From positions 26,918 to 90,917 of the forward strand of contig CACCGT010000005.1 of the NCBI GenBank assembly GCA_902545635.1: DNA of 64,000 bases. The letters run 5' to 3'. Numbering within the stretch: position 1 is the first letter of the stretch; every line of letters starts with the position of its first letter. Below the pieces are notes generated by a model that did not search any database, was not told where the DNA came from, and saw nothing but the letters and a program-made list of their open reading frames with translations. Positions 10,815-20,065 of the stretch are shown here, one piece after another. This stretch comes from an uncultured Pelagibacteraceae bacterium (lineage in GTDB: Bacteria; Pseudomonadota; Alphaproteobacteria; Pelagibacterales; Pelagibacteraceae). A program made the translations under genes and the position numbers.

Positions 10815-11858
10815 TTATTTATTTTCCTCATCCCATATAGATGTCCATAAAATATTTCCAGCCATATCTCCAATTAATATACTTGAACCATCTTCAGTAA
10901 CTGAAATTGTAGTAACTTCTGACTCTGTGAAACTACGAATTATTATTGTATTACTTGATTTTTCAATTTCTGATAAGAACACTGAACCATCACTTAATCC
11001 TGTAAAAATTGCATTTTCATTTGGGAATGGTTCAACAAATGTTACTAATTTATTTCCAACAAAAGGAAGACAAATTGGTTGACGACCCTCTGGACCAATT
11101 CCATCAAACGGCCAACAAACCGCATCGTTAGAACCAGATGTTACTAAAAATTTTGTATCATGAACAAAGGCAAAACTCTTAACTTTTGTACCATAGCCAG
11201 ACATTGTAGAATCAGTTTTATCTTTTAAGCGCCAAAAATGAAGTTGATTCTCTTGCATTGAAGTTACTAAATATCTGTCATCTGGACTAAAAATGACCTT
11301 ATTATGAGAGCCTTTCCATAATAAATTAGATGATTTCCACTTGTTGCTATAATCTTTTTTCCAAAGAGTGACACCACCGTATCGAGAAACTGCTAATCTT
11401 CTTCCTTTTGAGTCAAATGCTACACCACCAATAGTGCTCTCATGTTCTAATATTTTTGGTTCTTTTCTGCCTGCCATCCACAGGTAAACGTTATTTCCAG
11501 ACGTGCAAACCAAACTTCCATTATTTGCTGTAACATGATCAACCCAACGAGAACCAAAATTTGCAATTTCGCTTATTTCTCCATTCAGAGAAATTCTTAA
11601 AAACCTTCCGTCATCTCCACCAGTTATAATATCATCACCATCTTTTGAAATACAAAGAACAATACCATTATGTGCTTTTATGGGTTCTGAGCTTTGTCCT
11701 GCTTTAAATATTCTTATAGTGCCATCCCCAAATCCAACAGCAATAGAATTACCTATCACTACTGAATTAATAACTGGAATTCCGAGTCTTAAATCTTTTC
11801 CTCTATTTTCAAATTTTGTTTTATTTAACTCTGGGAACTTGTTCAGATCAGCTTTCAT
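10815..11858 (-). CDS. WD40-repeat (beta-propeller) protein in zinc operon
   Basis: 347 aa; repeated WD-like blades (DGTIRIFKAGQ..IKAHNGIVLCISKDGDDIITGGDDG...); stop/start overlap with cobW-type gene. Confidence 0.8.
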   Translation of the reverse strand: MKADLNKFPELNKTKFENRGKDLRLGIPVINSVVIGNSIAVGFGDGTIRIFKAGQSSEPIKAHNGIVLCISKDGDDIITGGDDGRFLRISLNGEISEIANFGSRWVDHVTANNGSLVCTSGNNVYLWMAGRKEPKILEHESTIGGVAFDSKGRRLAVSRYGGVTLWKKDYSNKWKSSNLLWKGSHNKVIFSPDDRYLVTSMQENQLHFWRLKDKTDSTMSGYGTKVKSFAFVHDTKFLVTSGSNDAVCWPFDGIGPEGRQPICLPFVGNKLVTFVEPFPNENAIFTGLSDGSVFLSEIEKSSNTIIIRSFTESEVTTISVTEDGSSILIGDMAGNILWTSIWDEENK

Positions 11859-12826
11859 GCCGATTTACAATTTTCAAATCCCTCTTTCAAATTCATATTC
11901 TCAAGATTTCGACCAATAAAAACTAGTCTAGAGCTTCGTACTTTTCCTTCTGGCCATTTACCCATAGGCGAGGCATCCATAAGCATGTGTACTCCTTGAA
12001 ATACATATCGATCACTTTCTCCTGTAAAATCGAGAATTCCCTTAGTTCTCAGTATATCTTGACCCTTTGTCTGTAAAAGCTTGCTGAACCAATCTTGAAA
12101 CTTTTCCATATCTAAAGGGCTATCAGAGACAAACGATAAGCTAGTTACATCATCATCATGCTCATGATCATGGTCTGACTCTAGAAAATCAGGTTCAACT
12201 TCTAAAACTCGTTTTAAACTAAATGCATCAAGATTAAGAATTTCATTTAATGATACTCCACATTTAGTAGTATTAATGATTTTTGCAAAAGGATTAATTT
12301 TTCTTATTCTTTCTTTGACTGCTTCTAAACCACTTTCGTCAACAAGATCTATTTTATTTAACAACACAACATCAGCAAAAGCGATTTGTTCCTCAGCTTC
12401 ATGGTGATCAGTTAGTTGAGAACTTAAATGAACAGCATCTGCAACGGTAACAATCGCATCTAACTTTGTTCGATCAGCAACATCTTGGTCAACAAAAAAA
12501 GTTTGTGCAACTGGGGCTGGGTCAGCTAATCCAGTAGTTTCTACAATAATTGCATCTAATTTATCTGCTCTTTTCATAAGGCCACTTAAAATTCTGATTA
12601 GATCACCTCTGACAGTGCAGCATATGCACCCATTATTCATCTCAAACACTTCTTCATCAGCATCTACAACTAAATCATTATCTATACCTTGTTCGCCAAA
12701 TTCATTAACGATTACGGCATACTTTTTACCGTGCTGTTCGGTTAGGATTCTATTCAATAAAGTGGTTTTGCCTGCACCAAGAAAACCTGTCAAAACAGTA
12801 ACTGGAACTTGTTTATTACTGTCCAT
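11855..12826 (-). CDS. CobW/ZNG1-type metal chaperone GTPase
   Basis: 323 aa; TGFLGAGKTTLLNRIL (P-loop), NNGCICCTVRGDL (CxCC), NKIDLV. Confidence 0.93.
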   Translation of the reverse strand: MDSNKQVPVTVLTGFLGAGKTTLLNRILTEQHGKKYAVIVNEFGEQGIDNDLVVDADEEVFEMNNGCICCTVRGDLIRILSGLMKRADKLDAIIVETTGLADPAPVAQTFFVDQDVADRTKLDAIVTVADAVHLSSQLTDHHEAEEQIAFADVVLLNKIDLVDESGLEAVKERIRKINPFAKIINTTKCGVSLNEILNLDAFSLKRVLEVEPDFLESDHDHEHDDDVTSLSFVSDSPLDMEKFQDWFSKLLQTKGQDILRTKGILDFTGESDRYVFQGVHMLMDASPMGKWPEGKVRSSRLVFIGRNLENMNLKEGFENCKSA

Positions 12827-12833
12827 TAAATAG

Positions 12834-13946
12834 TTAACAACCTTTAAATGATGCTGACATGTTTCTTATTAGATCAAAATATAAATTTTTACCTGGTTTT
12901 AAAGTTGCTCCTAGAGGATCTACAACACCAGTTTTTATATTCATATCTTTTGCAACTGCTTTAATGATGTCAGGATTAAACTGAGGCTCTGAAAATACGC
13001 AAGCAACATTATCATGCTCAATGATTTCTCTAATTTCTGCTAATTGCTCTGCGCCAGGCATTACATCAGTATTGACTGTGAAAGCGCCTAATATATTTAC
13101 ATTAAATCGTTCTTCAAAATATTGATATGCATCATGAAAAACTATTGAGGCTACGCTTTGGTTTAATTCAGACTTAACGTCAGCTGTAAGTTTATCTATA
13201 TCTTTTAAAGCTTTATTTAAATTATTTTTGTATTTAGATGCGTTTTTTGAATCATTTTCTATTAAATGTTCAGTCATCTCTTTTAATATAGCGCTTGCAT
13301 TAATTGGATCTAACCAAATGTGTGGATCAAATTCACCATGGTGGTGTCCTTCGTGTCCATCATGATCATCGTGGTCGTCATGACCATCCTCTTTTTTAGC
13401 ATGGTCGTCATGATCGTGATCATCGTGATCATCTTTTTTCTTATGTCCGTGGTCGTCATGATCATCTTCCTTATGACCATCCTCTTTTTTAGCATGGTCG
13501 TCATGATCGTGATCATCGTGATCATCTTTTTTCTTATGTCCATGATCGTCGTGGTCATCATGATCATCATGGTCACCAAAAATATTTCTCTCTCTAAATT
13601 TTAATTTAACAATACCTTTTGCATCCATTAGTTCAATCTTGTCTGCCTTCTTAGCTATTGAGTTTAATGGTTTTTCTAAAAAATTTTCTATATCCTCACC
13701 TACCCAAAATACAATATCTGCGTTTTGTAGCATTTTTGCGTGCGAAGGTTTCATGGCAAATCCATGTGGAGAAGCATAGCCATCAACTATTAAATCAGGT
13801 TTAGCCACACCATCCATTAAATAGCTAACTAGAGAGTGTATTGGTTTGATTGATGCTACAACTTTAATGTCAGCATTTGCTGATGTAAATAAAGTTAAAA
13901 ATGATAATATTGTAAAGATTATTGAGGATTTTTTTAAGTTTTTCAT
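12834..13946 (-). CDS. znuA: Zinc ABC transporter substrate-binding protein with long His/Asp-rich insert
   Basis: 370 aa; signal peptide, GYASPHGFAMKPSHAKMLQNADIVFWVG, HEGHHHGEFDPHIWLDP; DH-rich loop of roughly 70 aa. Confidence 0.95.
   Translation of the reverse strand: MKNLKKSSIIFTILSFLTLFTSANADIKVVASIKPIHSLVSYLMDGVAKPDLIVDGYASPHGFAMKPSHAKMLQNADIVFWVGEDIENFLEKPLNSIAKKADKIELMDAKGIVKLKFRERNIFGDHDDHDDHDDHGHKKKDDHDDHDHDDHAKKEDGHKEDDHDDHGHKKKDDHDDHDHDDHAKKEDGHDDHDDHDGHEGHHHGEFDPHIWLDPINASAILKEMTEHLIENDSKNASKYKNNLNKALKDIDKLTADVKSELNQSVASIVFHDAYQYFEERFNVNILGAFTVNTDVMPGAEQLAEIREIIEHDNVACVFSEPQFNPDIIKAVAKDMNIKTGVVDPLGATLKPGKNLYFDLIRNMSASFKGC
13382..13541. repeat. Tandem duplication, period 93 bp (31 codons), inside the znuA His-rich loop
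   Basis: 67-bp block gaccatcctcttttttagcatggtcgtcatg...cttatgtcc at 13382 recurs identically at 13475. Confidence 0.9.
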
Positions 13947-13967
13947 AATATTTGGTTTTTGTTAAAT

Positions 13968-13980
13968 GTTATAATATAAC
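13968..13980. promoter_or_regulatory. Candidate Zur box 1
   Basis: GTTATAATATAAC, perfect 6-1-6 palindrome between divergent znuA and znuCB. Confidence 0.75.
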
Positions 13981-13985
13981 GCTGT

Positions 13986-13998
13986 GTAATAATATAAC
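13986..13998. promoter_or_regulatory. Candidate Zur box 2
   Basis: GTAATAATATAAC, one mismatch to box 1, 18 bp start-to-start. Confidence 0.65.
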
Positions 13999-14019
13999 AT
14001 TTATAAGTCAAGGAAATAA

Positions 14020-14766
14020 ATGAGCATAGAAAATAATGTTTTGGTAAAGTTAAATAATGTTGGTTTAAAACAAAACCAAAAGTGGCTTGTTCAAGGTGTT
14101 TCTCTTCAGGTTGAAAAAGGTAAAATTGTTACTTTAATTGGTCCTAATGGATCTGGCAAAAGCACGACTGCAAAAATTGCACTAGGGTTTTACAAAAATA
14201 TAGAGGGAAACGTAGAAAAATACACTAGTAATATTGGATACGTTCCCCAAAAAATTTCAATAGATTGGACATTGCCGCTAAGAGTTAATGATCTGATGCT
14301 TTTAACAGAAAATTTAAGTGACGAAGTCATAAATGAATCATTAACATTAACGGGTGTTAAGCACCTTAAGGATAAAAGTTTAGCTAACTTGTCTGGTGGA
14401 GAATTTCAGAGAGTGTTACTTGCCAGAGCAATATCAAAAAAACCAGATTTATTAGTTCTTGATGAGCCAGTACAAGGTGTTGATTTCACAGGAGAAATTG
14501 AATTATATGAACTAATCAAAGAGCTATCATTAAAACTAAATTGTGGGATTCTACTAATATCTCACGATCTTCATACAGTAATGAGTGCAACTGACCATGT
14601 TGTTTGCTTAAACGGTCATGTATGCTGCTGCGGGAGTCCGAGTGAAGTTGCAAAAAATAGTGAATACAAAGCTTTGTTTGGTGAACAAGCTTCACAAACT
14701 TTAGCAATTTACGAACATAAACATGATCATGTTCACACTACAGACGGAGAAATAAAAAAAAAATAG
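14020..14766 (+). CDS. znuC: Zinc ABC transporter ATP-binding protein
   Basis: 248 aa; GPNGSGKSTTAK, LSGGEFQRVLLARA, LDEP; His-rich C-term. Confidence 0.94.
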   Translation: MSIENNVLVKLNNVGLKQNQKWLVQGVSLQVEKGKIVTLIGPNGSGKSTTAKIALGFYKNIEGNVEKYTSNIGYVPQKISIDWTLPLRVNDLMLLTENLSDEVINESLTLTGVKHLKDKSLANLSGGEFQRVLLARAISKKPDLLVLDEPVQGVDFTGEIELYELIKELSLKLNCGILLISHDLHTVMSATDHVVCLNGHVCCCGSPSEVAKNSEYKALFGEQASQTLAIYEHKHDHVHTTDGEIKKK

Positions 14767-14767
14767 T

Positions 14768-15571
14768 ATGTTAGATGATTTTTTTATAAGAGCACTAGTT
14801 GCAGGGATAGGTATTGCTTTTGTTGCAGGCCCTCTTGGTTGCTTTGTTGTATGGAGGAGATTATCTTATTTTGGTGATACACTTGCCCACTCTGCATTGC
14901 TCGGTGTAACAATTGCATATTCATTAGAATTTAATATCGCTGTTTCAATATTTTTAATTTCATCGGTAATTGCATTAATTTTAATACAACTACAAAGAAA
15001 AACTAATCTACCAAGTGATGCATTGTTAGGTCTTCTAGCTCACTCATCATTGGCAGTTGGATTAGTGGTTATTGGATTTTTAACCTTTATTAGATTTGAT
15101 ATAATGGGATTACTGTTTGGAGATATTTTAGCAGTTAACAAAAAAGACTTGTTTATTATATGGTTTGGTGGCGCTTTAATATTAATAACTTTAAAAATAA
15201 TCTGGAAACCATTATTTGCATCTACAGTTAATTATGAATTAGCTGAAGCAGAAGGTTTAAATCCTGATAGAGCAAAAGCGGTGTTTACAGTCTTATTGGC
15301 TGCAATAATTGCCATTTCAATAAAATTAGTTGGAGTTTTATTAATCACTGGAATGTTAATTATACCAACTGCTATGGCTAGAAATCTTTCAGATAATCCA
15401 CAAAAAATGGTTATTTTTTCAATAATTGGGGGATTGTTATCAGTGTTTATAGGATTGTTCTCTTCGTTAGAATTCAATACACCGTCTGGTCCATCCATAA
15501 TTGCTGCAGCTCTTGTGTTGTTTATTTTTTCATTACTTAAAGTTAAACAAACGATACAATTGAAAAATTAA
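14768..15571 (+). CDS. znuB: Zinc ABC transporter permease
   Basis: 267 aa; RLSYFGDTLAHSALLGV, GVLLITGMLIIPTAMARNLS. Confidence 0.94.
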   Translation: MLDDFFIRALVAGIGIAFVAGPLGCFVVWRRLSYFGDTLAHSALLGVTIAYSLEFNIAVSIFLISSVIALILIQLQRKTNLPSDALLGLLAHSSLAVGLVVIGFLTFIRFDIMGLLFGDILAVNKKDLFIIWFGGALILITLKIIWKPLFASTVNYELAEAEGLNPDRAKAVFTVLLAAIIAISIKLVGVLLITGMLIIPTAMARNLSDNPQKMVIFSIIGGLLSVFIGLFSSLEFNTPSGPSIIAAALVLFIFSLLKVKQTIQLKN

Positions 15572-15595
15572 TGGAATATTATAAAAAATAATTAA

Positions 15596-15988
15596 ATGCA
15601 AAAACAAGAAACATTAACTAAAAACCAAAAAATAATTTTAGATTTAATTGAAAAATCTGATCAACCATTAAAAGCATACTCAATTTTATTTGATGTTAAA
15701 AAAAAAGGTATTAATGCTCCTTTGCAAGTTTATAGAGCGTTAAAAAAACTAGTCAAAATCGGAAAAATTCATAAAATAGAAAGTAGAAACGCTTTCATCG
15801 CTTGTAAAAATTCAAAATGTCAAATTGCTAAAGCTACTATTTTTTCAATTTGTGAAAGTTGTGAAGATGTAACTGAAATTCATGATCATAAATTATCAGA
15901 ACATCTAAGAGATTTTAAAGATAATAAAGGAATGAAATATAATAAATACAATTTAGAATTTTTTGGTCTGTGCAAGAAATGCGTTTAA
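15596..15988 (+). CDS. zur: Fur-family zinc uptake regulator
   Basis: 130 aa; winged helix (LQVYRALKKLVKIGKIHKIES), two Cys pairs (CKNSKC/CESC, CKKC); downstream of znuB. Confidence 0.88.
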   Translation: MQKQETLTKNQKIILDLIEKSDQPLKAYSILFDVKKKGINAPLQVYRALKKLVKIGKIHKIESRNAFIACKNSKCQIAKATIFSICESCEDVTEIHDHKLSEHLRDFKDNKGMKYNKYNLEFFGLCKKCV

Positions 15989-15991
15989 AAA

Positions 15992-16585
15992 ATGAAAATT
16001 GAATATTATTTTAGTGTCCTATCTCCGTTTAGTTATCTTGGAGCTGATAGATTTACAAAGATAGTAAGCAAATATAATTTAGAGGTTATAGAAAAACCAC
16101 TTGATTTAGTTGGTGAAATTTTTCCAAATACTGGTGGGTTGCCAGTTCCTAAAAGACATCCTGCAAGACAAAAATATAGACTTGTAGAACTGGAGAGAAT
16201 TTCAAATAAACTGGGTTTGCCGATTATTAAAAAGCCAAAGTTTTTTCCACCTAAAGACCCACACTTACCAGCAAAATTTGTAATAGCTTCAAATAAATTG
16301 GGTAATAAACTTCATTTTGGAAATGAATGTTTAAAATATTTATGGTCTATGGATAAAGATCTTTCTGATCACAATACACTTCAGGAAATTTGTGAAAAAT
16401 TAAATTTAAACTTTGAAGAAATGAAGAAATTAGCTTTATCTGAAGATGTGAACTTGGAGTATCAAAAAAATTCAAAAGATGCGGTTGATAATGATGTATT
16501 TGGCGCTCCTTCGTATGTCTTAAATAATGAGATTTTTTGGGGTCAAGATAGATTAGATTATCTTGAAGATGCATTAAATAAATAA
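15992..16585 (+). CDS. 2-hydroxychromene-2-carboxylate isomerase family (DsbA-like fold)
   Basis: 197 aa; IEYYFSVLSPFSYLGADRF, VFGAPSYVLNNEIFWGQDRLDYLEDAL. Confidence 0.88.
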   Translation: MKIEYYFSVLSPFSYLGADRFTKIVSKYNLEVIEKPLDLVGEIFPNTGGLPVPKRHPARQKYRLVELERISNKLGLPIIKKPKFFPPKDPHLPAKFVIASNKLGNKLHFGNECLKYLWSMDKDLSDHNTLQEICEKLNLNFEEMKKLALSEDVNLEYQKNSKDAVDNDVFGAPSYVLNNEIFWGQDRLDYLEDALNK

Positions 16586-16709
16586 TTTAAAATTAATAAA
16601 TTTTATTAATAATTTAATTAAGCATTAATAGAAACTAATTTTAACAAATCTTTAATATAATATTATCATAATTTAAAATGATAATAAATTTAAAAAAAAA
16701 GGAGAGAAA

Positions 16710-16949
16710 ATGACTGCAAATATCAGAATATTAAAATGGACAAGCACAGTTTTGACGCTTTTAGGAATATTAACTTTTTATTTAGATTACTATCCTTATA
16801 GCATGATACCTCACAGTTTAGGTATAATCGGTTGGACTATTGTTGGTACCATTACAAAGGATAAACCTTTATTAACAAATTTTTCACTACAAATCCCGAT
16901 AATGATTGCAGGTATAATTAAGTATTCTTATACAACTGGGTTATTTTAA
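16710..16949 (+). CDS. Small membrane protein
   Basis: 79 aa, hydrophobic segments; good upstream AAGGAGAG; 3' end abuts/overlaps phnM. Confidence 0.65.
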   Translation: MTANIRILKWTSTVLTLLGILTFYLDYYPYSMIPHSLGIIGWTIVGTITKDKPLLTNFSLQIPIMIAGIIKYSYTTGLF

Positions 16950-18085
16950 CTTACTTGGATTCCGTTTGACCAAACATTTTTTACAACTGGTAAATTTTGA
17001 TAAATTTTAAACCTTATTAAATCTGCTCTCTTATTATTGTCAATGGAACCCCTGTCATTTAAATTTGTAGCTATAGACGGAGCGTGACTAGCTGCTGCAA
17101 ATGCTTTTGGAAGATTATCAATTTCTAAACCCCATTTGACAACAGATATAATTAATGATGATGGAATATAATCTGAGCTTAAGATATCTAAACAATCATT
17201 TTCTAAGAGTTCTTTTGCAGATATATTGCCAGAGTGTGAACCTCCTCTAAGTAAATTAGGAGATCCCATCATAACTTTAATATTGTAATCTTTAGAAGTT
17301 TTGGCTGCTTCTAATGTTGTTGGAAATTCAGCCAATTTTACTCCATATTTATTTGAATTATGAACATCATTTTCTGTGGTATCGTCGTGACTAGCCAAAA
17401 TACAATCATATGATGATTTAAATTCTAAAATTTTATCTATGTGTTTCTTGCTATTTTTTTTTTGAAGATTTTTTAAGTGATCAAAATGAATTTCCATTTC
17501 ATTTTCTGTCATACCGTGTTTAATTGAAAGATATTCTTTGTACTTATCTATAACTCTAAATTGCCTCTGACCTGGTGTATGATCCATTATACTAATCAGT
17601 TTTACATCGTGAGTTTCATTGTATTCGTCTAATTCATCAATCAAATTCTCCGAACAAGTTTCAGCTCTTAAATGTATTTTGTGATCAATCTTGAGAATAT
17701 TATCTTTTTTAAAACTTGAAATTATATCCGAACAGTTTTTTGCATATTTTTTATATTTTCCTGTTTTTTCAATAGAACCAACTCTTAATGCATCAAAAAC
17801 TGTAGTTATTCCAACAGATGCTAATTCTCTATCATGAGATAAAATTGCATTTTCTACTGGAAATGAAACTTTAGGTCTTGGTGTCATGTGTCTTTCAAGA
17901 TTGTCAGTATGTAATTCAACCAATCCTGGCGAAATATAATCTTTTTCGCAGTCTATAGAACTTTTGTTATTACTTAATCCACTACTTATATCGACAATCT
18001 TGTTATCTTTAATCCTGATATGACCATGAACGATTTCATCTTTTTTAATTATCATGGCATTGTTTAAAATATATTCATGCATCAC
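16946..18085 (-). CDS. phnM: Alpha-D-ribose 1-methylphosphonate 5-triphosphate diphosphatase
   Basis: 379 aa; DYISPGLVELHTDNLERHMTPRPKVSFP, MDHTPGQRQF, LASHDDTTENDV, LSSDYIPSSLI. Confidence 0.95.
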   Translation of the reverse strand: MMHEYILNNAMIIKKDEIVHGHIRIKDNKIVDISSGLSNNKSSIDCEKDYISPGLVELHTDNLERHMTPRPKVSFPVENAILSHDRELASVGITTVFDALRVGSIEKTGKYKKYAKNCSDIISSFKKDNILKIDHKIHLRAETCSENLIDELDEYNETHDVKLISIMDHTPGQRQFRVIDKYKEYLSIKHGMTENEMEIHFDHLKNLQKKNSKKHIDKILEFKSSYDCILASHDDTTENDVHNSNKYGVKLAEFPTTLEAAKTSKDYNIKVMMGSPNLLRGGSHSGNISAKELLENDCLDILSSDYIPSSLIISVVKWGLEIDNLPKAFAAASHAPSIATNLNDRGSIDNNKRADLIRFKIYQNLPVVKNVWSNGIQVS

Positions 18086-18157
18086 TTTTTAATACACATG
18101 AATTGTTACAAATATTTTAAATTAGAGAAAATTTATATAAGTATTATAAGTTGAATT

Positions 18158-18871
18158 ATGAAAAAATATTCTAGATACGCTATTTATTATGCACCTCCAA
18201 AAGAGAGTAGTCTAGAAGAATTTGGCAGATATTGGTTCGGTTGGGATCCACTTAATGCAAAGTTAATAAATAACAAACATAGAATTAATTATCTAAACAG
18301 ATTTGGAATTAAAAACTTAATAAACATAGATAAAAATGTTTTAATTGCAAAGAAATATGGGTTTCACGGCACACTTATTCCTCCTTTTAAACTAAACAAA
18401 AATTATAGTACCAATACATTATTTAAAAAAACTGAGGAAATAGCAAAAAAATTCAAAAAATTTAAATTTTATAAATTTAAATTAAAAAAAATGAATAATT
18501 TTTATGCTTTTGTTCAAAATAAAAAAAATAATAACATTAATAATTTATCAAATAGACTAGTTAGAGAATTATTTAAATTTAGGTCACCTCTTACAAAAAA
18601 AGAAATTGATAGAAGAAATCCCTCTAAACTAAGTAAATTACAATTAAATATTTTATATAAATGGGGATACCCCTATTTAATGTCAGAATTTAATTTCCAT
18701 ATGACCCTTGCATCAGAGGTCACAGGAAACAAATTGTACCTTGAGTTAAAAAAAATTGAAAGAAACAAAGAAATCATTTTAAATGAAATAAATAATTTTG
18801 ATAAAATATATATATTTGGTGAAAACCAAAAAGGAATGTTTGAGAATTTAGAAAATTTTTCACTTAGCTAA
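18158..18871 (+). CDS. DUF1045 phosphonate-metabolism protein (2H phosphoesterase-like)
   Basis: 237 aa; YAIYYAPP..., two HxT motifs (GFHGTLIPPFKL, FNFHMTLASEV); between phnN and phnM. Confidence 0.88.
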   Translation: MKKYSRYAIYYAPPKESSLEEFGRYWFGWDPLNAKLINNKHRINYLNRFGIKNLINIDKNVLIAKKYGFHGTLIPPFKLNKNYSTNTLFKKTEEIAKKFKKFKFYKFKLKKMNNFYAFVQNKKNNNINNLSNRLVRELFKFRSPLTKKEIDRRNPSKLSKLQLNILYKWGYPYLMSEFNFHMTLASEVTGNKLYLELKKIERNKEIILNEINNFDKIYIFGENQKGMFENLENFSLS

Positions 18872-19396
18872 AATTATTTTTTTCAATTTATTTACACCTA
18901 TAGCTATTGATTTATTATTATTTATAGTAATTATATTTTTCGGTAGTAAATTAATTTTTCTTTTTATCCTTTTATTAATTGATTTTTTGTCTTCTCTAGC
19001 TCGATTTACAAGTCTCTTTTTAATAATTGTTGATGGGGCAATAATATTAATTATTTTAACATTATTAACTTTTTTTTTTACTTTAAAAAGTACTTTTCTT
19101 GATCCATTAAAAATTACTGTTTTACCTTCCTCTATTTTTTTTATTTCCTTAAATGGAATACCGTATGAAAAACCATGAGCTTTCCAGTAAACAAAGAAAT
19201 GTTTTTTTAAAATCTTATCTTCAAAATTTTTAATTGATATGCTGTAATGATCTTCATTTTTAATATCTTTTTTCCTAGTAATGTACCTTTTTACCAAAAT
19301 GGAATTAGGAATTTTTTTAATTACTTTTTTTAATAAAGTATCTTTTCCTGATCCTGATGGTCCAACGACTACGATAAGCTGACCGTTATTTTGCAT
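18860..19396 (-). CDS. phnN: Ribose 1,5-bisphosphate phosphokinase
   Basis: 178 aa; LIVVVGPSGSGKDTLL, guanylate-kinase-like; phn cluster. Confidence 0.93.
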   Translation of the reverse strand: MQNNGQLIVVVGPSGSGKDTLLKKVIKKIPNSILVKRYITRKKDIKNEDHYSISIKNFEDKILKKHFFVYWKAHGFSYGIPFKEIKKIEEGKTVIFNGSRKVLFKVKKKVNNVKIINIIAPSTIIKKRLVNRAREDKKSINKRIKRKINLLPKNIITINNNKSIAIGVNKLKKIILAK

Positions 19397-20063
19397 CTGA
19401 TATTTTTGTAATATCTATTTCCCTAGCATTTAAATATTTACGTGAATATTCATCATGAAAAATACCAATTATTGAAGATCCACTATCCTTTTTTTCATTA
19501 ATCAAATTCAAAACAATATCTTTGTTAACACTATCTAAACTAGCAGTTGGTTCATCTAGTAATAAACATGGATAATTTCTAATCAGTCCCCTAGCAACAT
19601 TAACTCTTTGTTGTTCTCCACCTGAAAAAGTTAGTGGCGATAAATTCCATAAGTTTTTATCTATATTAAGTTTTAGTAAAATTTTTTCAGCTTTTTCACG
19701 AACTTCATCTTGATCTGAATTTATTTCTAATAAGGGCTCCATAACAATTTCAATTGTAGGAACACGAGGTATCACTCTTAGAAATTGACTAACATATCCT
19801 ATTATATTTTTTCTAAGTTCAATAATATTTCTCGGATATGTATGATCTATGTTGTGATTATTAATTTTAATTTGTCCTGATTGAAAAACATAGTTTCCAT
19901 AAATCATTTTTAAAATACTAGACTTTCCAACACCTGATGGTCCTGTTAACGCTACAATTTCTCCAGGATTAATTTTCAAATTCAAATTATTAAAAACTAA
20001 TATGTTTGTTTTGCCCTGATTATGAAGTGTAAATTTTTTTGTAATTTTATTTAGTTCAATCAT
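19386..20063 (-). CDS. phnL: Phosphonate C-P lyase system protein PhnL
   Basis: 225 aa ABC protein; GPSGVGKSSILKMIYGNY, GYVSQFLRVIPRV, LTFSGGEQQRVNVARG. Confidence 0.95.
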   Translation of the reverse strand: MIELNKITKKFTLHNQGKTNILVFNNLNLKINPGEIVALTGPSGVGKSSILKMIYGNYVFQSGQIKINNHNIDHTYPRNIIELRKNIIGYVSQFLRVIPRVPTIEIVMEPLLEINSDQDEVREKAEKILLKLNIDKNLWNLSPLTFSGGEQQRVNVARGLIRNYPCLLLDEPTASLDSVNKDIVLNLINEKKDSGSSIIGIFHDEYSRKYLNAREIDITKISDAK

Positions 20064-20065
20064 TT

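Noticed and set aside
13382-13567. Repeat array as CRISPR
   Set aside because: Two adjacent in-frame coding copies, no spacers, no cas genes
13310-13604. ORFs 13310..13579 (-) and 13320..13604 (+) over the His-rich region
   Set aside because: Low-complexity alternative-frame/antisense ORFs created by the GAT/CAT repeat inside znuA
18086-18157. TTGTTACAAATATTTTAA in phnM/DUF1045 spacer as a Pho box
   Set aside because: Only the first half-site resembles the pstS box; second half too weak in AT-rich DNA
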